63,532 nucleotides of DNA from CAZEIW01 sp964512305 (GTDB lineage: Bacteria; Pseudomonadota; Gammaproteobacteria; Burkholderiales; Burkholderiaceae_F): the NCBI GenBank assembly GCA_964512305.1, contig CAZEIW010000111.1, positions 1 to 63,532 of the forward strand, given 5' to 3'. The notes beneath the pieces were generated by a model. That model was not told where the DNA came from. It worked only from the letters and a program-made list of their open reading frames with translations, and made no database searches. Of this stretch, positions 27,092 to 35,845 are shown one piece after another. Each line of letters begins with the position of its first letter. The first letter of the stretch is position 1. The translations under genes were made by a program, and so were the position numbers.

Positions 27092-28456
27092 CTACTCGCC
27101 GGCGTGCGCGAGGCTGGCGGCGTCGGCCCGCCCGGACATGGCCGCGGCGGCGGCCGCATCGGGCTGGCTGAAACGGTCGCCGACCTTGATCGGACCGCTT
27201 GCGGTCAGCACGAGCGCGTACGAAATGCCGTCGAACACCCTGAACACGAACATGTGGCCGATGCCCTCGTCGGGCAGCTTGACGAACTCGCGCGACGGCG
27301 CGGTGCGGTCGCGCACGGTCGCGCCGGTGCGCAGGACCGCCAGCACGTGGCCGATCTCGAGTCCATCGCGGCTGCCGCGGTTCAAGGTCACGATGCTCTC
27401 TGCACCGGCCGTATCGACGCCGCCGTAAACCGAGATGATGCGGCCGTCGATCGACGCTTCCGGCTGGTGCGGCACATAGTTGATCAGCGCCTGATGCTCG
27501 ATCGGGACCAGGCGGTCGGCCACCCCGATTTCCTCCTTGCTGTCCTGGATGCGCACGGTCGACACCTCGCCGCGCTTGATGACGCGCGCGGTACCCAGGT
27601 AGTAGGCCTCGTAGGCGATCGGCTTCTTGCGGTCGTAGTCGTCCGGGTCGTACAGCGCGGCCGCCGGCCTGAATACGTGGAAATCGTCGATCCGGTCGGA
27701 GTTGATTCCGCGCGCGTACGCGAGGTCGCCGCGGCCCAGGAACACGCGATCCTCGGGGGTGGCGACCACGCGCGCATACCGCTGCAGGTCGTCGGCCGAC
27801 ACGACCAGCGGTTGCGACAGGAACGGCTCGATCAGGTTGTTCGGAATGCTCGGAATCGCCGCGGCGCTCACCGAGCCGAGATCCCTCACCCGCGGGCTCA
27901 GCCGGATCGTCGGCTCGGGCGGCGCGGCCGGCACGGCGGGAGCCGGCGCAGGTGCCGCCGCGGCGGCCTGGGGCGCCGGTGTTCCTCCCTGAGCCAGCTT
28001 GAGCTGCACGCGCCCTTCGGGGGTCCTGACGAGAACCAGGACCTGGCCGGGGTAGATCAGGTGCGGGTTCTTGATCTCCGAGCGGTTCATGCCCCAGAGT
28101 TCGGGCCAGCGCCAGGGCGACTTCAGGAACAGGGTCGAGATTCCCCACAGCGTGTCGCCGGACTTCACGGTGTGGCTTTCCGGCGCATTGGGAGCCAGTT
28201 CCGAAAGCGGCAGGCCCGCCTGCGAAACCTTGTCGGCCACGCTGCGCTGCTCGGGCGTGATCGGGAACCGCGGCTCGGCGGCAGGCGTCTGTGCATTGGC
28301 GCAGGCGCACCACCAGGCTCCCGCGGCTGCGACGAGCATCAGGGGCATCATGGCCGAGGCGGACCGCGGCCGCCAACGGCTGGCCGGATCGCGGGTCGGC
28401 GCGTGGCGCGAGGCGGCCGCGCTGGCGGCGGCGAGGGACACAAAGGAGCTCGTCAT
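27092..28456 (-). CDS. Exported LysM-domain protein
   Basis: A periplasmic or peptidoglycan-bound protein of up to 454 residues. One LysM domain (about 97-145) carries HTVKSGDTLWGIS and NPHLIYPGQVL. The remaining 300 residues form a beta-rich region found in LysM proteins encoded beside dprA in Burkholderiales. The signal peptide appears to begin at an internal Met pair (MMPLMLVAAAGAWWCACANA), so the true start may be 28351 rather than 28456. Neither has a strong ribosome-binding site. The family is usually annotated as a LysM peptidoglycan-binding protein and its substrate is unknown. The gene is divergent from def. Confidence 0.85.
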   Translation of the reverse strand: MTSSFVSLAAASAAASRHAPTRDPASRWRPRSASAMMPLMLVAAAGAWWCACANAQTPAAEPRFPITPEQRSVADKVSQAGLPLSELAPNAPESHTVKSGDTLWGISTLFLKSPWRWPELWGMNRSEIKNPHLIYPGQVLVLVRTPEGRVQLKLAQGGTPAPQAAAAAPAPAPAVPAAPPEPTIRLSPRVRDLGSVSAAAIPSIPNNLIEPFLSQPLVVSADDLQRYARVVATPEDRVFLGRGDLAYARGINSDRIDDFHVFRPAAALYDPDDYDRKKPIAYEAYYLGTARVIKRGEVSTVRIQDSKEEIGVADRLVPIEHQALINYVPHQPEASIDGRIISVYGGVDTAGAESIVTLNRGSRDGLEIGHVLAVLRTGATVRDRTAPSREFVKLPDEGIGHMFVFRVFDGISYALVLTASGPIKVGDRFSQPDAAAAAAMSGRADAASLAHAGE

Positions 28457-28779
28457 AGTTGGCCGTGACCGGAAAGTACAGCTGAAAGCGGACTGCGGTG
28501 CGGGCGGACGGGCCGCCGTTCTCGCGGTCCGCGCCTGCAAATCAACGATAACCGCAAACGATAACCGCCAAAAAACCGGCAGCGAACCGCAGCCCGACCA
28601 CTTGAAGCAGAGCCTAAAATTCTCCACCTAATACGTTGATATCGCAACGGATCTTGATGGATGGGCCAATCCCCGCATTTGGCGATGAGGCGCGCTCGCC
28701 CAGTATCGCGCCCGCGGGGAGCGGGAAAGCAGGGAAAAGGCCGTACTTGGCCGAGTATTCTGGGTTTCGTGGGGTGACC
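28457..28779. promoter_or_regulatory. Divergent regulatory region between the LysM gene and def
   Basis: A 323-base non-coding stretch that feeds two housekeeping operons in opposite directions. Its central part (28540-28660) is markedly AT-rich for this genome, as expected for promoters, but I could not fix a convincing -35/-10 pair on either strand. It holds a 12-base tandem repeat listed separately and the candidate -35 box TTGATA (28636-28641) on the plus strand. Confidence 0.5.
28545..28569. repeat. Tandem AACGATAACCGC repeat
   Basis: Two identical copies of AACGATAACCGC at 28545-28556 and 28558-28569, one base apart (period 13). Read on the minus strand they are GCGGTTATCGTT. The spacing is a little over one helical turn, which would put two protein monomers on nearly the same face of DNA. 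The position 89-113 bases upstream of the LysM gene start suits a regulatory site. Confidence 0.5.
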
Positions 28780-29322
28780 GTGTCGAAATTGACGATCCTG
28801 CAGTACCCGGACGAACGCCTGAAACGCGTCGCGAGGCCGGTCGCCGCGTTCGACGAGCGTCTTCGGGCGCTGGTGGCCGACATGGCCGAGACCATGTATG
28901 CAGCGCCCGGCGTGGGGCTGGCCGCGACCCAGGTCGACGTCCACGAGCGCGTGATCGTGATCGACGTCTCGGAGGCGAAGGACTGCCTGCGCGTATTCGT
29001 CAATCCGAAGATCGTGTGGGCGTCGGAGGACACGGCCGTGTGCGAAGAAGGCTGCCTGTCGGTTCCCGGGATCTACGAGCAGGTGCGAAGGCCGTCCCGG
29101 GTGCGCGTGGCCGCGCAGGACGAGCACGGCAGGGCGTTCGAGATCGAGTGCGACGGCATGCTGGCGGTCTGCGTCCAGCACGAGATGGATCATCTCGAGG
29201 GGCGGATGTTCGTCGAGTACCTCTCGGCGCTGAAGCAGACCCGCATCCGCACCAAGATGAAGAAGCACCGGCGCGCGCGCGACGGCGAGACGGAGCCCGG
29301 ACCCGCGGCGCACAGGCTGTAG
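28780..29322 (+). CDS. def: Peptide deformylase
   Basis: A 180-residue metallo-hydrolase that removes the formyl group from nascent proteins. All three motifs are present: GVGLAATQ (45-52), EEGCLSVP with metal ligand Cys92 (89-96) and H134-E-M-D-H138. I chose the GTG at 28780 (GTGTCGAAATTG) because GTGGGG lies five bases upstream and the protein then starts MSKLTILQYPD as in the family. An ATG far upstream would add a non-homologous leader. It is the first gene of def-fmt-rsmB-DUF4390-ntrY-ntrX-like. Confidence 0.93.
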   Translation: MSKLTILQYPDERLKRVARPVAAFDERLRALVADMAETMYAAPGVGLAATQVDVHERVIVIDVSEAKDCLRVFVNPKIVWASEDTAVCEEGCLSVPGIYEQVRRPSRVRVAAQDEHGRAFEIECDGMLAVCVQHEMDHLEGRMFVEYLSALKQTRIRTKMKKHRRARDGETEPGPAAHRL

Positions 29323-29339
29323 CGCGGCTTCGCCGCAAA

Positions 29340-29368
29340 GCCCCGCAGCGGGCCGGCGCCGGCGGGGC
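29340..29368. terminator. GC-rich hairpin between def and fmt
   Basis: Arms GCCCCG (29340-29345) and CGGGGC (29363-29368) enclose the perfect palindrome GCCGGCGCCGGC (29352-29363). There is no T-tract, so it may attenuate or stabilise the transcript rather than end it. Confidence 0.3.
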
Positions 29369-29398
29369 GGAGGGCGCTCGGCCGATACAATCGCCTCG

Positions 29399-30403
29399 AT
29401 GCGCATCGTCTTCGCGGGCACGCCCCCGTTTGCCGCAGCCGCCCTGGAGGCGCTGCTCCAGGCGGGCCATCGGATCGCGCTTGTCCTTTCGCAGCCGGAC
29501 CGTCCGTCCGGCCGGGGCCTGCAGCCGCAGCCGAGCGCCGTCAGGGTGCTGGCGCAGGCACACGCGCTGCCCGTGCTCACGCCGTCCACGCTGCGCCCCG
29601 AACGGGGCGGCGCGGCGGCCGAGGATGCGCTGAACCGCCTGCGCGAGGCGGGCGCCGACGTCTGGGTGGTCGCGGCGTATGGCCTCATCCTGCCGCCGGC
29701 CGCGCTCGCGATTCCGCGCGGACTGCCGATCGACGGCACCCGCGTCGGCGCGATCAACATCCACGCTTCGCTGCTGCCGCGCTGGCGCGGCGCCGCGCCG
29801 GTGGCGCGCGCGATCGAGGCCGGAGACGCGCGCACCGGCGTGACGATCATGCAGATGGAAGCCGGCCTGGACACCGGACCCATGCTGCTTGCCGAAGCGA
29901 TCGACATCTGCGCCGACGACACGACCGGGCTTCTGACGGAAAGGCTGGCCCGGCTCGGCGCGAAGCTCGTCGTGCAAGCGCTGCAGGCCGCGCAGTCCGG
30001 CCAGTTGCGCGCGACGCCGCAGCCCGAGCAGGGCGTCACCTACGCGCGCAAGATCGAGAAGCGCGAAGCCTGGCTCGACTGGCGCGCGCCGTCGCTGCGG
30101 CTGGCGTGCCGCGTGCGCGCATTCGATCCGTTTCCAGGCGCCAGCGGCCGCCTCGGGCAGGTGGTGGCGAAGTTCTGGCGCGCCCGCGCCGAACCCGCGG
30201 CTGCGGGCGGAGCGCCTGCGGCGCCGGGAACACTGCTGGCCGCGGGCGCCGATGGCATCCGCATCGCCTGCGGCGACGGCATCCTGGTCGTGACCGAGCT
30301 GCAGCGCGCCGGCGGCCGGCGGCTGCCGGCGCGCGATTTCCTCGCCGGCACGCCTCTGCCGGTGGGCTCGGTGTGGGCGGCGCCGCCGGTCGATCAACCG
30401 TGA
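29399..30403 (+). CDS. fmt: Methionyl-tRNA formyltransferase
   Basis: A 334-residue enzyme that formylates initiator Met-tRNA with 10-formyltetrahydrofolate. The N-terminal domain begins MRIVFAGTPPFAA. The catalytic residues Asn120 and His122 lie in AINIHASLLPRWRGAAP, and Asp158 is in MEAGLDTGPM. The basic loop expected after SQPDRPSGRG is present. The C-terminal OB-type domain (about 215-320) binds tRNA. The gene lies 76 bases after def and its stop is followed within two bases by the tandem repeat that precedes rsmB. Confidence 0.95.
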   Translation: MRIVFAGTPPFAAAALEALLQAGHRIALVLSQPDRPSGRGLQPQPSAVRVLAQAHALPVLTPSTLRPERGGAAAEDALNRLREAGADVWVVAAYGLILPPAALAIPRGLPIDGTRVGAINIHASLLPRWRGAAPVARAIEAGDARTGVTIMQMEAGLDTGPMLLAEAIDICADDTTGLLTERLARLGAKLVVQALQAAQSGQLRATPQPEQGVTYARKIEKREAWLDWRAPSLRLACRVRAFDPFPGASGRLGQVVAKFWRARAEPAAAGGAPAAPGTLLAAGADGIRIACGDGILVVTELQRAGGRRLPARDFLAGTPLPVGSVWAAPPVDQP

Positions 30404-30405
30404 GC

Positions 30406-30531
30406 GTGCCGGGCCGCCCCAAGCGCTCACAGCCCTTGGCGCGCAGCGCCAAGGTAAGCCCGACCTGCGTGCCGGGCCGCCCCAAGCGCTCACAGCCCTT
30501 GGCGCGCAGCGCCAAGGTAGGGCCGACCTGC
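30406..30531. repeat. Two tandem copies of a 63-bp repeat with a perfect internal hairpin
   Basis: Copy 1 is 30406-30468 and copy 2 is 30469-30531, differing at only two positions (AAGCCC against AGGGCC near the end). Each contains CCTTGGCGC-GCA-GCGCCAAGG, a perfect nine-base-pair stem with a three-base loop, plus a GC-rich leader starting GTGCCGGGCCGCC. The array begins two bases after the fmt stop. Its period is a multiple of three and it stays in frame with rsmB, so it can be read as two copies of a 21-residue peptide. It looks like a REP-type extragenic palindrome that has duplicated at a gene boundary. Confidence 0.85.
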
Positions 30532-31983
30532 GCGGGGCGGACGATCACGGACGAAGACGCCGGACGGCAGCGGCCGACGGCGACCGCCGATGACGGCGCG
30601 GCATCCGGGCGGCCGGCCGCGCCGCCGCTCGCCGAGTTGCTGACGATCGCGGCCGCGGCTTGGCAGCGCCTGCGCAGTGGGCAATCGCTGGATCGCGCGC
30701 TCGACGCGGCGCTGGAGGAGTTCGTTCGCTTGCGCGCGGACGATGACGGCGATCCCGGCCGCACGGCCAGGCTCGCCGGGGGCGCGCGCGACCTGGCCTG
30801 CGCGGCGACGCGGCATCTTGCGCTGATCGACGCCGCGATCGGGCGCCTGGCCGCGAAGCCGCCCGCGCCGCAGGTCGCGGCATTGCTGGCGGTGGCGCTC
30901 GCGCTGCTGCTCGATCGCAGCTATCCGGAGTTCACGGTCGTCGACCAGGCGGTCGAGGCGGCCCGCAAGCTGGCGCGCGCGCAAGCCGTGGCCGGCTTCG
31001 TCAATGCGGTGCTCAGGCAATTCCTGCGCCGGCGCGACGAGATCGTCGCCGACGCGTCGCGCGACGACGCGGTGCGCTTCAACGTGCCGCGCTGGTGGCT
31101 GGACAGGTTGCGCGCCGACCATCCGCAAGCATGGCGGTCCGTGCTGCAGGCGCAGCTCGAGCCGCCGCCGCTGGTACTGCGAACCAACGTCCGGCGCACG
31201 ACGGTCGACGGCTATCTGGCGCTGCTCGAAAGCGCGGGGCAGGCCGCGACCAGGGTCGGGGCCTCGGCCGTGTGGCTGCACCAGCCGGTCCCGGTCGATC
31301 GCATCGCCGGCTTCGAGGGCGGGCTGGCGTCGGTGCAGGACGCCGGCGCGCAGCTCGCCGCTCCCTGGCTCGAGGCAGGGTCGGGGATGCGAGTGCTCGA
31401 TGCCTGCGCGGCGCCGGGCGGCAAGACGGCTCACCTCGCCGAGCTCTCGGACTGCCGGATCGACGCGGTCGAACGCGACGCCGTGCGCGCGCGGCTCATC
31501 GGCGCGAACCTGCGCCGCCTGGGGCTCGACGGCGAGCGGGTCCGCGTCATCGTCGCCGATGCCGCGGATCCGGCCGCCTTCCGGGATGGGGGCCGCTACG
31601 ACCGGGTCCTGCTCGATGCGCCCTGCACCGCGTCGGGAATCGTGCGGCGCCATCCGGATGTCGCATGGCTGCGCAGGCCGTCCGATGTTGCGAAATTGGC
31701 AACGCAGCAGGCGCGTTTGCTCGACGCCTTGTGGCCGCTGCTCGCACCGGCTGGTAGATTGCTTTACGTGGTCTGCTCGGTATTCGCGGAAGAGGGCCCG
31801 GAGCAGGCCGCATCGTTCGTCGAACGCAACTCAGACGCCCGCATGGTCCCGCTGCCCCTTGCCGAACAGACCGCGCTGACTCTGCTGCCCTGCGGTTCGC
31901 GGGGCGCGCCGTCCGCTTACGCGGGGTCCGGCGCGCCGACCGTGCACGACGGATTCTTCTACGCCCTGTTCGAAAAGGCCTGA
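30469..31983 (+). CDS. rsmB: 16S rRNA m5C967 methyltransferase RsmB
   Basis: An rRNA cytosine methyltransferase. An N-terminal NusB-like helical domain is followed by the Rossmann methyltransferase domain with AdoMet motif LDACAAPGGKTAHLAEL, motif IV DAPCTASGIVRRHPDV and the catalytic cysteine in YVVCSVFAEEG. It ends DGFFYALFEKA as in the family. The start is uncertain: the only in-frame standard GTG codons are inside the tandem repeat (30406 and 30469), and a TTG at 30637 is also possible just before the family homology begins. From 30469 the protein is 504 residues, longer than the 429 of E. coli. Confidence 0.88.
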   Translation: MPGRPKRSQPLARSAKVGPTCAGRTITDEDAGRQRPTATADDGAASGRPAAPPLAELLTIAAAAWQRLRSGQSLDRALDAALEEFVRLRADDDGDPGRTARLAGGARDLACAATRHLALIDAAIGRLAAKPPAPQVAALLAVALALLLDRSYPEFTVVDQAVEAARKLARAQAVAGFVNAVLRQFLRRRDEIVADASRDDAVRFNVPRWWLDRLRADHPQAWRSVLQAQLEPPPLVLRTNVRRTTVDGYLALLESAGQAATRVGASAVWLHQPVPVDRIAGFEGGLASVQDAGAQLAAPWLEAGSGMRVLDACAAPGGKTAHLAELSDCRIDAVERDAVRARLIGANLRRLGLDGERVRVIVADAADPAAFRDGGRYDRVLLDAPCTASGIVRRHPDVAWLRRPSDVAKLATQQARLLDALWPLLAPAGRLLYVVCSVFAEEGPEQAASFVERNSDARMVPLPLAEQTALTLLPCGSRGAPSAYAGSGAPTVHDGFFYALFEKA

Positions 31984-31988
31984 GCGAC

Positions 31989-32654
31989 ATGCGCGCCCCG
32001 GACCGGTCCGCGACCGGCGCGGCGACCGGCGCGGCCCGGCCGGCCGGTCGCCGGCAGCCGCTCGAGAGCGTGGCGCGCCTGTGCGTGCTGGCGCTCGCGC
32101 AGCTCGCGCTGTCGCTGCCCGGCGGCGCCGCGCGGGCCGACGAGCGCGTGACGCTGGTGCAGTCCGAGGTGCGGGTGGGCGCCGACACGGACCCCGGCGT
32201 CTTCGTCAGCGCGCAGTTCGACTTCGACCTGCCGGCCGCGCTGCGCGACGCGATCGACCACGGCATCGCACTGTATTTCGTGATCGATTTCGAGCTGTCG
32301 CGCAGACGCTGGTACTGGTTCGATCAGCAACTGGTTTCGACCTCGCTCGGCTACAGGCTGTCGTACAGCCCCCTGACGCGCCAGTACCGGCTGGCGCGCG
32401 GCGGCCTGGCGCAGCCGTTCGAGTCGCTCGACGAGGCGCTCGCGACGGTCCGCCGCGTGCGCGACTGGCGGGTCGCCGATGCCGGCCTGCTCGACGCGTC
32501 CGACCGCGACCGCTACCGGGCGAGGATCAGGCTGCGGCTCGACACCTCGATGCTGCCCAAGCCGTTCCAGGTCGACGCGCTGACCGACCGCGACTGGGCG
32601 CTGGCGTCCGACTGGTCGAGGGTGAAGCTCGCAGCCGACGCCGCGAACCAGTAA
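31989..32654 (+). CDS. DUF4390 exported protein
   Basis: A 221-residue protein with an N-terminal signal or anchor (hydrophobic stretch at about 28-50 ending ARADE) and a DUF4390 domain, with the marks YFVIDFELSRRRWYWFDQQL, YRLSYSPLTRQYRL and LDTSMLPKPFQVDAL. In Burkholderiales this gene usually sits between rsmB and ntrY, as here, five bases after rsmB and nine before ntrY. No function is established. Its fixed place before a membrane kinase suggests a periplasmic role in NtrY sensing, which is inference only. Confidence 0.88.
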   Translation: MRAPDRSATGAATGAARPAGRRQPLESVARLCVLALAQLALSLPGGAARADERVTLVQSEVRVGADTDPGVFVSAQFDFDLPAALRDAIDHGIALYFVIDFELSRRRWYWFDQQLVSTSLGYRLSYSPLTRQYRLARGGLAQPFESLDEALATVRRVRDWRVADAGLLDASDRDRYRARIRLRLDTSMLPKPFQVDALTDRDWALASDWSRVKLAADAANQ

Positions 32655-32663
32655 GCTGCCGCC

Positions 32664-35066
32664 GTGTCGCGCGTCATCCGGTACGGCCTGATCGGGGCGC
32701 TGGCGCTCGCCGGCGTCCTGCTGTTCATCCTGGCCTCCGCCAGCGGCAACACGCGCGCCTTCGAGCGCAACTACCCGATACTGCTCGCGGCCAACGGCGC
32801 GATCACCTTCGTGCTGTTCGTGCTGGTGGTCGCGCTCGCCGTGCGCCTGGTGCGGCGGGTGCGGCGCAGGCGGTTCGGCGCGCGCCTGATGGCGCGCTTC
32901 GCGATCGCGTTCGCCCTGATGGGCGTGGCACCGGGCGCGCTGATCTACGTCGTCTCGTCGCAGTTCCTGCTGCGCTCGATCGAATCCTGGTTCAACGTGC
33001 AGGTCGAGGGGGCGCTCGAATCGGGCCTTGCGCTCGGGCGCTCGGTCCTCGAGGCGCAGCGCGACGACCTGAAGGCCAAGGCGCGCGTGATGGCGCTCGA
33101 GCTGGCCGACGTCGACCCGGACGACCAGGTGCGCGCGCTCGACGGCCTGCGCGAGCGCGCGGGGATCGACGAGGCGCTGCTGGTCGCCGCCGATGGAACG
33201 CTGATCGGGGCCAGCAGCACGCCGCGCTTCGGCCTTGCGCCCACGCTGCCCAGCGCGAGCGCGCTGCGCAATGCGCTGGCCGCGCGGGGCTTTGCCGCGA
33301 TCGAAGGCGACGAGCTGTCGACCGAGCCGTCCGGGGGCCTGCGCACGCGCGCGATCGTGCCCATCCCGCTGGCCTCGCCGGTCGCCGACGCGGGTGCGGA
33401 GGCGCGCTTCCGCCTGGTCCCCGGCCGCAAGGGCGCGTCGCGGCTGCGCCGCTTCTCCACGGAGATACGGATCGAGGAGCCGCGCTTCCTGCAACTGACA
33501 CAGGCGGTCGCGCCGGCCGTCGCCGCGAACGCCCAGGCGCTGCGGGCGGGCTACGGCGACTACCAGGAGCTGTCGCTGGCGCGCACCGGGCTGCAGAAGA
33601 TCTACCGCCTGACGCTCACGCTCACGCTGCTGCTGGCGATGTTCGCCGCGATCGCCTCGGGAATGCTGCTCGCGGGATCGATGACCGCGCCGCTGGTCGA
33701 GCTCGCGGCCGGCACCAAGGCGGTCGCGGAGGGCGACTACCGCCCGGTGCGCGAATTCGCGGGCAACGACGAGCTCAACCTGCTGCCCCAGTCGTTCAAC
33801 GCGATGACGCGCCAGCTGTCGGAGGCGCGCGAGGCGGTCGAGGCCCGCTCGCGCGAGCTCGAGACGGCGCGCGCCTATCTGGAACGCGTGCTCGCGAACC
33901 TTTCGGCCGGCGTGATCGTTCTCGACAAGGATCTGCGCATCGTCACCGCGAACTACGGCGCGGGGCGCATCCTCGGCCTGGCGCTCGCGGCCAACGTCGG
34001 CGAGCCGCTCGAGCGCGTGCAGCAGCAGCTCGCCGAGCAGGTATTGCGGGCGTTCCGCGACCACGCGCTCGCCGCGACCCCCAGGGATTCGTGGCAGCAG
34101 CAGATCCAGGTCGCCCGCTGGGGCGCCGCGCCGGGCGCCGAGCCGCTGTCGCTGCTGGCGCGCGGCACCCGCCTGCCGCTCGACGACGGTCCCGGATACG
34201 TGATCGTGTTCGACGACATCACCCAGGTCATTTCGGCCCAGCGCACGGTCGCCTGGGGCGAGGTCGCGCGCCGGCTCGCCCACGAGATCAAGAACCCGCT
34301 GACCCCGATCCAGCTCGCGGCCGAGCGCCTGCAGATGAAGCTGGGCCGGCAGCTGCCCCCCGAGCAGCGCGACGTGCTCGAGCGCGGCACCTCGACCATC
34401 ATCAACCAGGTCGCCGCGATGAAGCGCATGGTCGACGAGTTCCGCGACTATGCCCGCCTGCCGGCCCTGCGGCTGGCGGCTCTCGACCTCAACGCGCTCA
34501 TCGAGGAGACCGGCGCGCTTTACGGCGCCGAGCTCGGCGCGGCGGCCGACCAGGAGGCCGCCCGCGCAAGCGCCGCCCGGATCGAGCTGCGGCTGGCGCC
34601 CGATCTGCCGCTGATCGAGGGCGATGCCGCGCAGCTGCGCCAGGTGATACACAACCTGATCAGCAACGCCCAGGAGTCGATCGGCGGCTACCAGGCGGCA
34701 TTCGCGCCGCGCGGCGAGGTCCCGCGCGCGGGCCTCATCGTCCTGCGCTCGGAGACCGTCGAGATCGAGCAGCCGGCGGCCGACGGCGAGCGCCGCACCG
34801 CGCGCGCGGTACGGCTGTCGGTCGAGGACAACGGGCCCGGATTCCCGGCGAATATACTTAGGCGGGCATTCGAACCCTACGTGACGACCAAACCGCGCGG
34901 GACCGGCCTCGGGCTGGCCATGGTGAAGAAGATCATCGACGAGCACGACGGAAAGATCGAGCTGACCAATCGCGCCGGCGCTTCCGGCGCTACCGTTACG
35001 ATCGTGTTCAGACACCTCGCGGCGTCCACGCCGGCGCCGGCGCGTCCCGCGACGCGCGTGGTCTGA
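32664..35066 (+). CDS. ntrY: Nitrogen-regulation sensor histidine kinase NtrY
   Basis: An 800-residue membrane kinase. Helices lie near 7-28, 38-62 and 73-95, a periplasmic domain follows up to about 315, a further helix lies near 316-338, and then HAMP, PAS (about 405-510), HisKA with VARRLAHEIKNPLTP (His540) and HATPase (DNGPGFP, GTGLGLAMVKKI). The layout is that of NtrY. The start is a GTG at 32664. It probably phosphorylates the regulator encoded 20 bases downstream. NtrYX systems respond to nitrogen, redox or envelope cues; the signal here is unknown. Confidence 0.93.
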   Translation: MSRVIRYGLIGALALAGVLLFILASASGNTRAFERNYPILLAANGAITFVLFVLVVALAVRLVRRVRRRRFGARLMARFAIAFALMGVAPGALIYVVSSQFLLRSIESWFNVQVEGALESGLALGRSVLEAQRDDLKAKARVMALELADVDPDDQVRALDGLRERAGIDEALLVAADGTLIGASSTPRFGLAPTLPSASALRNALAARGFAAIEGDELSTEPSGGLRTRAIVPIPLASPVADAGAEARFRLVPGRKGASRLRRFSTEIRIEEPRFLQLTQAVAPAVAANAQALRAGYGDYQELSLARTGLQKIYRLTLTLTLLLAMFAAIASGMLLAGSMTAPLVELAAGTKAVAEGDYRPVREFAGNDELNLLPQSFNAMTRQLSEAREAVEARSRELETARAYLERVLANLSAGVIVLDKDLRIVTANYGAGRILGLALAANVGEPLERVQQQLAEQVLRAFRDHALAATPRDSWQQQIQVARWGAAPGAEPLSLLARGTRLPLDDGPGYVIVFDDITQVISAQRTVAWGEVARRLAHEIKNPLTPIQLAAERLQMKLGRQLPPEQRDVLERGTSTIINQVAAMKRMVDEFRDYARLPALRLAALDLNALIEETGALYGAELGAAADQEAARASAARIELRLAPDLPLIEGDAAQLRQVIHNLISNAQESIGGYQAAFAPRGEVPRAGLIVLRSETVEIEQPAADGERRTARAVRLSVEDNGPGFPANILRRAFEPYVTTKPRGTGLGLAMVKKIIDEHDGKIELTNRAGASGATVTIVFRHLAASTPAPARPATRVV

Positions 35067-35086
35067 ACGGCGCCGCCCCTGCTTCC

Positions 35087-35845
35087 ATGGCGAACATACT
35101 GGTCGTCGACGACGAAATCGGAATCCGCGAGCTGCTGTCGGAGATCCTCTCCGACGAGGGCCACGTCGTGCAGACCGCGGAAAACGCGGCGGCCGCGCGC
35201 TCGATACGCCTGCAGGCGGCGCCCGACCTCGTGCTGCTCGACATCTGGATGCCGGATACCGATGGCGTGACGCTGCTCAAGGAATGGGCCGCGGGCGGCC
35301 AGCTGACCATGCCCGTGATCATGATGTCCGGACACGCGACCATCGAAACCGCAGGCGAGGCGACCCGCTACGGCGCGCTCGATTTCCTCGAGAAGCCGAT
35401 CGCGCTCGCGCGCCTGCTGGGGGCGGTGAAAAGCGGCCTGGAGCGCGGGCGGTTGATGCGCAACCTCCGCGGAGCGGCGCCGCCGGCCGCGCCCGCGCGC
35501 CCGGTCGACGACGCTGCCGCCGGGATGATCGCGCCGGCGCGACCATCCCCGCAGCCCGGCGCGCAGGCGGCCGCGCCGGGGATCGCGGTCAGCCTCGACC
35601 AGCCGCTGCGGGAGGCGCGCGACCAGTTCGAGCGCGCGTATTTCGAGTACCACCTTGCGAAGGAGAATTTCAGCATGACGCGCGTCGCCGACCGCGCGGG
35701 CCTCGAGCGCACGCACCTGTATCGCAAGCTCAAGCAGCTCGGCGTCGAGCTCGGCCGCGGCGGGCGGCGCCTCGAGCGCCCGGACGGCGCGGCCGGCGCG
35801 GCGCGCCCGGAGGACGTCCCGGAGCCGACCGACCGCCAGGCCTGA
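35087..35845 (+). CDS. NtrX-like response regulator lacking the sigma-54 AAA+ domain
   Basis: A 252-residue regulator. The receiver (1-120) has VVDDE, phosphoacceptor Asp52 and the conserved Lys in FLEKPI, and resembles the NtrX receiver strongly (GEATRYGALDFLEKP). Between it and the C-terminal Fis-type helix-turn-helix (about 178-225, LAKENFSMTRVADRAGLERTHLYRKLKQLG) there is only a Pro/Ala linker of about 50 residues. The central AAA+ ATPase of true NtrX, with its GAFTGA loop and Walker motifs, is absent. The frame is uninterrupted, so this is a domain architecture, not a pseudogene. It cannot activate sigma-54 promoters in the usual way. Confidence 0.9.
   Translation: MANILVVDDEIGIRELLSEILSDEGHVVQTAENAAAARSIRLQAAPDLVLLDIWMPDTDGVTLLKEWAAGGQLTMPVIMMSGHATIETAGEATRYGALDFLEKPIALARLLGAVKSGLERGRLMRNLRGAAPPAAPARPVDDAAAGMIAPARPSPQPGAQAAAPGIAVSLDQPLREARDQFERAYFEYHLAKENFSMTRVADRAGLERTHLYRKLKQLGVELGRGGRRLERPDGAAGAARPEDVPEPTDRQA

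Noticed and set aside
30406..30531. A mini CRISPR array at the fmt-rsmB boundary
   Set aside because: There are only two units directly abutting each other with no spacers, and no cas genes lie nearby. It is a tandem duplication of a palindromic repeat.
31959..35015. A 1,000-codon minus-strand frame opposite DUF4390 and ntrY
   Set aside because: The residues are dominated by Arg, Gln and Ala, and the sense strand encodes a complete NtrY. It is a shadow.
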